Positions 1-5,874 of a stretch of 5,874 bases of DNA are shown here, piece after piece. How positions within the stretch are numbered: position 1 is the first letter of the stretch; every line of letters starts with the position of its first letter. Both the position numbers and the translations under genes were made by a program. This stretch comes from an uncultured Desulfovibrio sp. GTDB lineage: Bacteria; Desulfobacterota; Desulfovibrionia; Desulfovibrionales; Desulfovibrionaceae. A model generated the notes under the pieces. That model was not told the DNA's origin. It saw only the letters and a list, made by a program, of their open reading frames with translations, and did no database searches. The stretch is taken from positions 1 through 5,874 of the forward strand of contig USNI01000065.1 of NCBI GenBank assembly GCA_900555975.1, given 5' to 3'.

Positions 1-491
1 CAACAGATGCATCGTATCAGCTCGTCCCTGTTTTTTTCCTGTAAAAAGACGTCCTGCAGCTGGACGGGAGATGCGGAGAGTATGGAAATTCCGGCCCTGC
101 GGATTTCATGTTCAAGTCTGACCAGATCTTTCTCCTCGCAGGATTCCTTTCGGGATGCCCATCTCCGGATATGGGGCCAGCCGGAGCTTTTTGCGACGTC
201 GAGATAGATACGTATGCCCTTGCCTTCCGGATATCGGAACAGGGTGACGGCAAGGCGTCCAAGTTCAAGAATATGCAGCCGTCCGTTTCCAGCGGTACAC
301 GGGGTGAGCAGCTGCACGGCATCCGGAAGATCCCGGCAGGTTTCACAGAGGGCATGAAAGTGCTGTGAGCCGCCCATGAAATGAAGTGCAAGCTGCACCA
401 TGGAGGCACCTATCATGAGTCCGGGGGAGACGGAACCGTGAAAGTTCCGGGCGGCTTCGATGAAGTCATCACGGGAAGAGAATACGAACAT
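1..491 (-). CDS. FmdE-domain protein (formylmethanofuran dehydrogenase subunit E family), N-terminal part, cut by the left edge
   Basis: Reading the minus strand from the ATG at 491-489 gives 163 open codons running off the window with no stop. This start is the first start codon after the in-frame TGA at 527-525; the ribosome-binding site is weak (GAG nine bases upstream). The protein shows an FmdE-type core: FHGSVSPGLMIG at residues 17-28, ETCRDLPDAVQLLTPCTAGNG at about 50-70 (with Cys65), and GRLAVTLF...GKGIRIYLD at about 78-98. The last visible residues (CIC, 161-163) could begin the C-terminal zinc ribbon often found in this family, which is inference. In methanogens FmdE belongs to formylmethanofuran dehydrogenase; the bacterial stand-alone versions have no settled role, so no reaction is assigned. 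Residue 20 is Ser and residue 22 is Ser where the classic signature HGHxCPG has His and Cys. It follows dnaJ on the same strand but is separated from it by a terminator. Confidence 0.8.
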   Translation of the reverse strand, partial: MFVFSSRDDFIEAARNFHGSVSPGLMIGASMVQLALHFMGGSQHFHALCETCRDLPDAVQLLTPCTAGNGRLHILELGRLAVTLFRYPEGKGIRIYLDVAKSSGWPHIRRWASRKESCEEKDLVRLEHEIRRAGISILSASPVQLQDVFLQEKNRDELIRCIC

Positions 492-583
492 GAGGTTACG
501 CTCGTTTTGAGGTTTTGTACGGAATCATTTTTTTCATGTTAAAGCGCAACGTTCGTGTTGGGTATGATAAAGGACATGGCAAC

Positions 584-615
584 AAAAAAGCCGTCTTCTG
601 AAGGGAAGACGGCTT
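584..615 (-). terminator. Rho-independent terminator after dnaJ
   Basis: A perfect 11-bp inverted repeat (588-598 with 605-615, AAGCCGTCTTC and GAAGACGGCTT) encloses a 6-base loop. On the minus strand it is followed by a run of six T ending at 584, partly inside the stem base. It begins 25 bases beyond the dnaJ stop and separates dnaJ from the FmdE-like gene. The plus-strand side lacks a comparable T run, so it should act mainly in the minus direction. Confidence 0.9.
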
Positions 616-639
616 CTTGCTTCGCTGTTGAGGATGGAA

Positions 640-1749
640 TTATTCCATGCCCATGGCTTTTTTGACTTTATCGAACAGGCCGGACTTGCCTTCCTCTTCG
701 GAAAGGCGTTCGAATTCTCTGAGGAGCTTTTCCTGTTCCGAAGAAAGCTTTGTGGGCGTTTTGACCACAATGCGTACCAGCAGATCCCCCGTACGCTTTT
801 CTCCGGGAAACTTGAGACCTTTGCCTTTAATCTGAAAGATCTTGCCGTTCTGCGTTCCCTTGGGAATATCGAGATCGAGTTTTTCGTCGTCATTGATGCT
901 GGGAATCTGAATACGGGTTCCCAGCGCCGCCTGCGGGAAAGTAATGGTGGCGGTGTAGATGAGATTTTGTTCATCGCGGTCGAAGACGTCGTCATCTTCC
1001 ACATGAAGAACAACGTAAAGATCTCCTGGAGGTCCGCCGTGTACCCCCATCTCTCCTTCACCGCGCAGTCTCAGCCGCGCTCCATCGTATACGCCGGCAG
1101 GAATGCGTACGGAAAGCTCTCTGACGGTTTCGACTATGCCGTCGCCTTTGCATTTCGGGCAGGGCTTGGGAATGGTAAAGCCGCGGCCGTGGCAGGAAGG
1201 GCAGGGCTGCACGAACTGCATGAAGCCCTGGCGAATGGCAACCTGACCGGAGCCACCGCACTTTTTGCAGGTTTCCCGGGACGACCCCTTGGCGGCTCCT
1301 GAGCCGTTGCATTCGGGACAGGTCGCATGACGGGGAATCTTGATGGCCTTTTCCGTGCCCTTTGCGGCCTCACGGAAGGAGATGGTCATGTTGTAGCGCA
1401 GATCGTCGCCCTGCTGGGGACGGGGACCGCGCGAACGTGCGCCTCCGAAGCCGAACAGGTCTCCGAACACGTCGCTGAACTGGGCGAAAATATCCTCGGC
1501 GCTGTTGAAGGTCGAGCCGCCCATGCCTGGATCGGCGGTACCGAATCTGTCATAATTGGCGCGACGTTCAGGATTGCGCAGAACGTCGTAGGCTTCCGCG
1601 GCCTCCTTGAATTTCTGTTCCGCCTCGGGATTGTTCGGATTGTGATCAGGATGATACTTGAGCGCCAGTTTTCGGTAGGCGCTCTTGATCTCGTCCTCGG
1701 AGGCGTCTCTGGAGACGCCGAGAACTTCATAATAGTCGCGCGTGCTCAT
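640..1749 (-). CDS. dnaJ: Chaperone protein DnaJ (class A Hsp40)
   Basis: This cytoplasmic co-chaperone delivers unfolded clients to DnaK (Hsp70) and stimulates its ATPase. The 369-residue protein is full length for the family and has all class A parts in order: a J domain at about 5-70 with the catalytic HPD at 33-35; a short Gly/Phe linker at about 70-108 including a DIF-type segment near 86-88; four intact CxxCxGxG zinc motifs at 144-151, 161-168, 183-190 and 197-204; and the C-terminal substrate-binding beta domains at about 210-330, ending in a helical [11 protein letters not shown] tail. The ATG at 1749 gives the standard [12 protein letters not shown] start and has a weak GGAAAA ribosome-binding site five bases away. 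It lies 23 bp after rpoZ, so the two are probably co-transcribed. No CIRCE operator is visible upstream. dnaK and grpE are not in the window. Confidence 0.98.
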   Translation of the reverse strand: MSTRDYYEVLGVSRDASEDEIKSAYRKLALKYHPDHNPNNPEAEQKFKEAAEAYDVLRNPERRANYDRFGTADPGMGGSTFNSAEDIFAQFSDVFGDLFGFGGARSRGPRPQQGDDLRYNMTISFREAAKGTEKAIKIPRHATCPECNGSGAAKGSSRETCKKCGGSGQVAIRQGFMQFVQPCPSCHGRGFTIPKPCPKCKGDGIVETVRELSVRIPAGVYDGARLRLRGEGEMGVHGGPPGDLYVVLHVEDDDVFDRDEQNLIYTATITFPQAALGTRIQIPSINDDEKLDLDIPKGTQNGKIFQIKGKGLKFPGEKRTGDLLVRIVVKTPTKLSSEQEKLLREFERLSEEEGKSGLFDKVKKAMGME

Positions 1750-1772
1750 GAAAATTTTCCGTAAAACAGGGC

Positions 1773-2007
1773 TTAGTCGTCGAGATCGGGCGTGGTTTCG
1801 CCTTCAACAGGGGTATAGAAGCGCTTGTCTTCGGGCAGAACCTTGCCTGCGGCGATTTCACGCAGCGGTGACGACTTCCTTGTTCTTGCTGTCCACCAGA
1901 GGTTCGTAGCCTTCGCGGAACTGGCGTACACGCTTGATGGCCATCTGCACGAGCAGAAAACGGTTGTCCACGCGGCGCTGGCAATCTTCAACGGTAATAC
2001 GGGCCAT
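1773..2007 (-). pseudogene. rpoZ: DNA-directed RNA polymerase omega subunit, frameshifted
   Basis: Omega is a small subunit that helps fold beta-prime and assemble RNA polymerase. The ATG at 2007 starts MARITVEDC, the usual omega beginning, and reads to [12 protein letters not shown] before a TGA at 1860-1858 (49 residues). The expected continuation, [19 protein letters not shown]..., is present immediately after but in another frame, ending at the TAA at 1775-1773. Restoring frame at about 1863-1867 would give a normal 78-residue omega. The defect is a net loss of two bases within the codons for Thr-Ala-Leu; ACCGCTGCG would read correctly as ACCGCGCTGCG. The break falls inside the conserved TALREI segment, so the 49-residue product lacks part of the core. 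The tail frame is otherwise family-like, so the lesion is recent or a sequence error. dnaJ follows 23 bp downstream. Confidence 0.9.
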
Positions 2008-2013
2008 GGAATG

Positions 2014-2018
2014 CCTCC
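2014..2018 (-). promoter_or_regulatory. Ribosome-binding site of rpoZ (GGAGG)
   Basis: On the minus strand GGAGG lies six bases before the ATG at 2007. This is the best Shine-Dalgarno site in the window and fixes the omega start at MARITVEDC rather than at the in-frame upstream ATG at 2085, whose extra 26 residues resemble no omega sequence. Confidence 0.85.
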
Positions 2019-2090
2019 AGGAAGTTTTTCCGGTCGGGCCGGATGATGTCAAAACATATACAAGGAACCATGCCGGAATCGGCACGGGAT

Positions 2091-2130
2091 AAAATAAAGG
2101 TCACGGCATGATGCCGAACCATTTTTTTTA
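2091..2130 (-). terminator. Intrinsic terminator between rnr and rpoZ, likely bidirectional
   Basis: An imperfect hairpin at 2099-2120 has the inner stem CGGCA/TGCCG around a TCA loop and an outer stem GGTT/GACC with one G-T pair and one bulged base. On the minus strand it is followed by TTTATTTT (2098-2091) and preceded by a run of eight A (2129-2122), so it can terminate rnr transcripts. On the plus strand the same hairpin is followed by eight T, so it should also stop antisense transcription. It lies about 127 bp beyond the rnr stop, and any independent rpoZ promoter would have to lie in the 80 bp after it. Confidence 0.75.
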
Positions 2131-2138
2131 TCTGGAGT

Positions 2139-2199
2139 GACCTGTGTTGTCAACAGGTCGAATCTGCTTCGACCCCGGGGAACATCGATAGGTTCCCCG
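2139..2199 (-). other. Overlapping hairpins in the rnr 3' region (candidate attenuator or stabilising 3' structure)
   Basis: Three inverted repeats are packed together. Stem A pairs 2176-2183 with 2192-2199 (GGGGAAC/GTTCCCC plus one C-G pair) around an ATCGATAG loop. Stem B pairs 2156-2162 with 2168-2174 (GGTCGAA/TTCGACC). Stem C pairs 2139-2145 with 2153-2159 (GACCTGT/ACAGGTC). B and C share the bases at 2156-2159 and exclude each other. The bases at 2137-2142 are also complementary to 2099-2104, one outer arm of the nearby terminator. The repeats are seen directly; a regulatory role is inference. They could equally protect the 3' end of rnr mRNA. Confidence 0.4.
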
Positions 2200-2256
2200 C
2201 GGCCGGAGCAGAAAGGAACGCCGGAGCGCCTATGGGAGCATCAAAGGCTGGTACGC

Positions 2257-5200
2257 TTATTTTCTGCGTCTGCCGAAACGATGCACGTTTTTTTCCTGGT
2301 CCACGTCGATGGCAAAGAAATCGTCGGGAGCGCCGTGAAAGTCTTTGTGCTCCTTATGGTCGCGGACGGGTCTGCCGGAACGGAAGGAAGATTCATGCCG
2401 GCGATATCCGTCTTCGTGCCGTCCGGTGGCGCGCCGATGTCCGCCGTCTTCGTGAAGGCGGCGGTCCGCAGGACGGAATGCCCGATCTTCGTCGTAAGCG
2501 TTCTTTCCGTGTTCCTGCTTTCCGGGGAAGGGACGGCCGTATCTGTTGTCGTTGCGGCGTTCTTCCCTTTCCATGCGACCGCTTCTGCGACCCATGCCCT
2601 CAGCCTGCCGTTCAGAACGGAACCATTGCCCTTCCCCGGCAGACTCCTCGTCCCGACGGAATCTGGGACGGGCAGGTCTGAAGGCGCGGTGTCCGTCTCC
2701 GTCAGGAAGGTCACGGGGAGATTTTCTGTCACGGAAGGAACGATGTCCGTTGCGGGAATAGTCTTCCTCCGAAGAAAAGCGCTCTTCCCCATGCCGGAAG
2801 GAAGATTTTTTGCGGAACGATCTGCCGTCCGGACGAAAATCATCTCCGTCCTTTTCATGGATATCCTGATGACGACGGTTCTTATTCCAGGGCCTTTCGG
2901 TATGCGGTCGGCTGCGGAAGGATGGCTTTTCCTCCCGGGGCGTTTCATCGTCCCAGCTGTCGGACGCATAGCGGCGGCGACGCGTCAGTTCCTCGTCGTC
3001 CCGAGGCGGACGGAAGCCTTTTCTGTCGGCAAAGGCGCGACGACCGGAGCGACGATCTTCTCCCTCATTGCGGTCGGAGCGGGCACGTCTCGGCGTGCGG
3101 TCATCATTCCTGCGTCGGAAAGGACGCCGTTCTTCTTCATCTTTCTGGTATTCCAAGTCTATCTCCAGTCGACCGACATGCACGCCGGTCAGTGTTACGG
3201 TCACTCTCTGTCCGAGGCGGAACGTCTCGCCGCTGTGTTCACCGCGGAGTTCCTGCCTTTCCTCATCAAATATGTAGTAGTCCCGGCCAAGCGTTTCCAC
3301 CCTGACCATGCCTTCCGTCGGCATGCCGTCAAGTTCCACGAAAAAGCCGAAATTCATGACGCCGCTGATGACGCCTCCGAAGCGTTCTCCCGTCCGTCCC
3401 AGCAGCAGAAGACACCCCATGCGGCGTCCGATTTCCCTCTCCGCGTCGGTTGCCGCACGTTCGCGGGCATTGCACTGATCTGCCGTTTCCAGCAGCTTGT
3501 GTCCCGCAGGAAGCGCTCCCCACGTATCGAGGCCGAGAACATAGCGTAAGGCCCTGTGATTCACAAGATCCGCGTAGCGTCGTATGGGGGAGGTAAAGTG
3601 GCAGTAGCAGGACGAAGCAAGGCCGAAATGCCCGTCTTCCTCGGGAGAATAACGGGCCTGCATCATGGAACGCAGGGCAAGCCGGCTGACGACGAAGGAC
3701 TGATCCGTTCCGGAAGCCGCATCCAGCACATGGGGAAGCCAGCCTGGAAGACCGGCCTTCGCAGCCCGCGGAAGCGGCAGGTCGGCATCTGTGGAGCGCA
3801 GAACATGGTAGAGCTCCTCCAGCCTGTCGGGACCGGGGGCCGGATGCACACGATACAGCAGAGGAGCGTTTCTGCGGGTGAGAAATTCCGCTACGGCTTC
3901 ATTGGCCCGTACCATGAAGGCTTCGATGAGTCTGTGACTGAACAGCCGCTCCCTGTTGCGGATGCCTGTCACCATGGCGGTACCGTTTTTCTCCTCCACC
4001 AGAAATTCCGCTTCAGGAAGATCGAAGTCCAGTCCTCCCTGTCTGTGCCGGCGCTCCATGAGCACGTCGGCAAGCGCAGCAGCCTCCCTCAGCATGGCAG
4101 GGACTCCCGGCGCCTTTTTTTCCATGTCGACCGCCGTTTCGCCCTGCGGGTCGTCCAGCATGCGCTGCACTTCCTTGTAGGTCAGGCGGGCGCGGGAGAT
4201 CATGACCGCATTGAGAAAACGGGAATCCGTCAGATTTCCCTCCCTGTCCAGCCGCATGTCCACGGCCATGCAACGACGTTCCTCGCCGGGACGCAGGCTG
4301 CATACGCCGTTGCACAGCGCTTCCGGCAGCATGGGCTCCACGGACATGGGAAAGTAGTAGGAGTTGCCGCGTTCACGGGCTTCCCTGTCGAGCGCGGTCC
4401 TCGGATGCACATAGTATGATACGTCCGCAATGGCCACAAGAAGCCGCCAGCCGTCCGGCGTGCGTGAGGCACAGACGGCATCGTCGAAGTCCCGGGCATC
4501 CTCGCCGTCTATGGTGACGAGCATTTCTCCGCGCATGTCCGCAAGAGCGGGATCGTCGAAGGACGTATGTCCGGCCGCTTCTTCCGCTTCGGCAAGGACG
4601 TTGTCGGGAAATTCCATGGGAATGCCGTTGTTCAGCTTCGTGAGTCGTTCCTGGACGGCTGCGTCGTTTTCAAGGCCGAGCGTGGCCTCGGCACGGCCTG
4701 CCCACAGGGGACGCCCGCCTTTTTCCTTCAGCTTGTCCGAAACGGTGACACGCAGCAGTTCTCCTTCTTCAGGGCGTTTTTCCAGCCGGGAGACGTCCGT
4801 CAGCACGTCGAAGTTGAGGCGGGAGTCGGCAGGACGACAGAGCAGCGTCTGATCCGAATCCCCTCTGCCGATGACGCGGACCACGATTTCCGTCTGTCCG
4901 CGGCTTACCACGGCGACGACTTTCCCTTCCTGTTTTTTGATGGAACCGCGCTTCATGGGCAGAAGCATGACGTCCACCACGTCGCCGTTCCAGGCATCAC
5001 CAACGTTTTCCGGGGCTATGTAGATATCCTGTCCCGTCCGGGCAGCAGCATCTTCCGGCGTGACGAACGCCGCCCCGGAACGCTGGGCGGCAAGAATGCC
5101 GCGGCGTTTTCTGAGCGCCTCGACCGGCACCCAGCTTCCGCCTTCAAGGCGGACGAGTTCACCGTTGCGCGCCAGATCGTGCAGAGCTTCCAGAATGTCC

Positions 5201-5319
5201 CGCTTGAGTCTGCGGGAAAAGCCCCCGGTGCGGAGAATGTCGTCGAGACGCAGGGGGCGTCCCGCACGTTTGAGAATGTCGAACAGCCGCTGTTCGTCGA
5301 AATCTTCCTGTCGTTTCAT
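2257..5319 (-). CDS. rnr: Ribonuclease R (RNB-family 3'-5' exoribonuclease) with very long Arg-rich tail
   Basis: RNase R degrades structured RNA processively from the 3' end, removing one nucleotide at a time, and serves in mRNA decay, rRNA quality control and trans-translation. In this 1020-residue product the order is: winged-helix domain (about 8-66), two cold-shock domains (about 70-121 and 131-213), RNB catalytic domain (about 256-594), S1 domain (about 644-724), and a low-complexity tail (725-1020). The catalytic IDGEDARDFDDAV is intact, with acidic residues at 271, 277, 279 and 280 matching E. coli D272, D278, D280 and D281; HFTSPIRRY at 574-582 is also present. E. coli RNase R is 813 residues, so the excess is the tail. 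I chose the ATG at 5319 (MKRQEDFDE); the in-frame ATG at 5340 would add seven residues, and neither has a Shine-Dalgarno site. It follows lpxK by 69 bp. Confidence 0.95.
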   Translation of the reverse strand: MKRQEDFDEQRLFDILKRAGRPLRLDDILRTGGFSRRLKRDILEALHDLARNGELVRLEGGSWVPVEALRKRRGILAAQRSGAAFVTPEDAAARTGQDIYIAPENVGDAWNGDVVDVMLLPMKRGSIKKQEGKVVAVVSRGQTEIVVRVIGRGDSDQTLLCRPADSRLNFDVLTDVSRLEKRPEEGELLRVTVSDKLKEKGGRPLWAGRAEATLGLENDAAVQERLTKLNNGIPMEFPDNVLAEAEEAAGHTSFDDPALADMRGEMLVTIDGEDARDFDDAVCASRTPDGWRLLVAIADVSYYVHPRTALDREARERGNSYYFPMSVEPMLPEALCNGVCSLRPGEERRCMAVDMRLDREGNLTDSRFLNAVMISRARLTYKEVQRMLDDPQGETAVDMEKKAPGVPAMLREAAALADVLMERRHRQGGLDFDLPEAEFLVEEKNGTAMVTGIRNRERLFSHRLIEAFMVRANEAVAEFLTRRNAPLLYRVHPAPGPDRLEELYHVLRSTDADLPLPRAAKAGLPGWLPHVLDAASGTDQSFVVSRLALRSMMQARYSPEEDGHFGLASSCYCHFTSPIRRYADLVNHRALRYVLGLDTWGALPAGHKLLETADQCNARERAATDAEREIGRRMGCLLLLGRTGERFGGVISGVMNFGFFVELDGMPTEGMVRVETLGRDYYIFDEERQELRGEHSGETFRLGQRVTVTLTGVHVGRLEIDLEYQKDEEERRPFRRRNDDRTPRRARSDRNEGEDRRSGRRAFADRKGFRPPRDDEELTRRRRYASDSWDDETPREEKPSFRSRPHTERPWNKNRRHQDIHEKDGDDFRPDGRSFRKKSSFRHGEERFSSEEDYSRNGHRSFRDRKSPRDLPDGDGHRAFRPARPRFRRDEESAGEGQWFRSERQAEGMGRRSGRMEREERRNDNRYGRPFPGKQEHGKNAYDEDRAFRPADRRLHEDGGHRRATGRHEDGYRRHESSFRSGRPVRDHKEHKDFHGAPDDFFAIDVDQEKNVHRFGRRRK
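2260..3147 (-). other. RNase R C-terminal tail: disordered, charge-rich, Phe-Arg repeats
   Basis: This is the part of rnr coding for residues 725-1020. It is dominated by Arg, Asp, Glu, His, Gly, Ser and Lys, has no Cys, and has few aliphatic residues. Twelve Phe-Arg dipeptides recur, many as SFR, AFR or SSFR: F734, 769, 801, 828, 835, 841, 862, 880, 887, 900, 948 and 979. Near-repeats include RAFRPA (twice) and RSFR (twice). Codons differ among most copies, though some SSFR copies share DNA, so most of the repetition is at the protein level. The end changes character to DDFFAIDVDQEKNVHRF before a GRRRK terminus. By analogy with basic tails of RNase R and DEAD-box helicases it probably binds RNA or ribosomes; that is inference. 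Confidence 0.75.
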
Positions 5320-5388
5320 GATGAGATTGCACGGGCGCATGGCGTTCGTGACTTGGCTGAATTTTTCGGGGAGGGGGATCGGCGTCTT

Positions 5389-5874
5389 TCAGTGCAGATG
5401 ATTCCGCAACCAGTTCTCCCACCAGAGTTCGAAGGGGACGGCTGCCTCCTGTCCGCTGCCGGTCAGTTCTTCCGCGCTGAGAGAGGCAAAGAAATGCGCG
5501 GAAACCTCCAGAGAAAAGCAGGGTACAGGCAGATGCAGCGCGGACAGCTTTACGGCGTCCTTGCCGGTGCAGATCAGCGGCAGCCCGATCTTGGCAAGAT
5601 GGACCTGTTCTCTGCTGAAGTCGTGATGGTCGGGGAAGGCAAGTATGTGTTCCGGCTCGCGTCCGAGAAACGCTGTGACCGTATGCAGCGCCTGGGCAGG
5701 ATCGCCGATGCCGCAGACAAAGGCATACGGCCCCTGAACGGCGGAAGCATCGAGCGGAGTATGCTGTATTCCTGTCTGCAGGCCTGCATGGACCGGAAGC
5801 AGTCCCACGGGAGCCATCCGGAAGGCGAATACCGGACGGGGCCATGCTTTCAGCCTTGATCTCAAGGCATGGAC
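5389..5874 (-). CDS. lpxK: Tetraacyldisaccharide 4'-kinase LpxK, C-terminal part, cut by the right edge
   Basis: LpxK phosphorylates the 4' position of the tetraacylated disaccharide lipid A precursor with ATP, making lipid IVA at the inner membrane face. The minus-strand frame is open from the window edge to the TGA at 5391-5389, giving 161 residues, roughly the C-terminal half of a protein usually about 320-350 long. Family hallmarks are CGIGDPAQ, then AFPDHHDF, then LICTGKDAVKL, in the usual order and spacing. The P-loop and the start lie outside the window. The end, WWENWLRNHLH, looks natural. The gene is on the same strand as rnr, 69 bp before it, with no evident terminator between, so read-through into rnr is plausible. 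It shows that the organism makes lipid A. Confidence 0.93.
   Translation of the reverse strand, partial: VHALRSRLKAWPRPVFAFRMAPVGLLPVHAGLQTGIQHTPLDASAVQGPYAFVCGIGDPAQALHTVTAFLGREPEHILAFPDHHDFSREQVHLAKIGLPLICTGKDAVKLSALHLPVPCFSLEVSAHFFASLSAEELTGSGQEAAVPFELWWENWLRNHLH

Noticed and set aside
17..409. A 130-codon minus-strand frame at the left edge
   Set aside because: It is an out-of-phase shadow of the FmdE-like gene, whose own frame is open to the edge and carries family motifs.
2024..2052. A second TTGACA (2052-2047) just before rpoZ
   Set aside because: The -10 position reads AAAAAC and the start would lie on the ribosome-binding site, so it is not a credible promoter.
2131..2153. A perfect TTGACA (2153-2148) with TAAAAA 17 bases on, as a promoter for rpoZ
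   Set aside because: The predicted start would fall in the first arm of the terminator hairpin, the -10 match is poor, and TTGACA is part of the stem C loop and arm.
2139..2199. A tRNA or tRNA-like gene suggested by TTCGA and GC-rich stems
   Set aside because: The five bases on either side of the TTCGACC loop do not pair as a T arm on either strand, and no acceptor stem or anticodon arm could be found.
2241..2969. A 242-codon minus-strand frame overlapping the RNase R tail in another phase
   Set aside because: The rnr frame continues unbroken from the S1 domain to a natural stop. The alternative translation is Thr/Pro/Lys-rich without a domain and is explained by the low-complexity composition.
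2137..3549. A 470-codon open frame on the plus strand opposite the RNase R tail
   Set aside because: It is wholly antisense to the rnr frame, which has domain support. The translation shows no recognisable domain and reflects the Arg/Glu-rich codons of the tail. The terminator at 2099-2129 just upstream would also block plus-strand read-through.
4567..5859. A 430-codon open frame on the plus strand
   Set aside because: It is antisense to the rnr N-terminal half and to lpxK, crosses two real genes and their spacer, and shows no domain-like pattern.

Overview
The window is a compact, moderately GC-rich bacterial chromosomal segment in which every supported gene lies on the minus strand. Read in the direction of transcription (right to left) the order is: 3' end of lpxK (lipid A kinase), a complete rnr (RNase R), rpoZ (RNA polymerase omega, frameshifted), dnaJ (class A Hsp40 co-chaperone), and the 5' part of a gene for an FmdE-domain protein that runs off the left edge. 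LpxK indicates a Gram-negative outer membrane. The style of the omega sequence and the FmdE-like subfamily recall sulfate- or sulfite-reducing Desulfovibrionaceae (Desulfovibrio, Bilophila, Mailhella group). That assignment comes from memory of families, not from a search.

Layout: 5389-5874 lpxK C-terminal 161 residues; 5320-5388 a short spacer with no clear signal; 2257-5319 rnr; 2008-2256 a structured intergenic region holding overlapping hairpins, a strong bidirectional intrinsic terminator and the omega ribosome-binding site; 1773-2007 rpoZ in two frames; 640-1749 dnaJ; 584-615 a dnaJ terminator; 492-583 a leader; 1-491 the FmdE-like gene, open to the edge. No gene on the plus strand is supported; the long plus-strand reading frames are shadows of rnr and lpxK.

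Functionally this is mostly housekeeping: outer-membrane biogenesis, RNA decay and quality control, RNA polymerase assembly and protein folding. rnr probably ends at the terminator near 2091-2130, and rpoZ-dnaJ (23 bp apart) form a second unit ending at 584-615.

The unusual parts are: (1) rpoZ is split by a net loss of two bases, best explained as one GC lost from a GCGC; (2) RNase R carries a C-terminal extension of about 296 residues, highly charged and arginine-rich, with twelve Phe-Arg dipeptides at irregular spacing; (3) the rnr-rpoZ spacer has mutually exclusive stems arranged like an attenuator; (4) the left-edge FmdE-like protein departs from the HGHxCPG signature. I saw no mobile element, CRISPR array, tRNA or rRNA.
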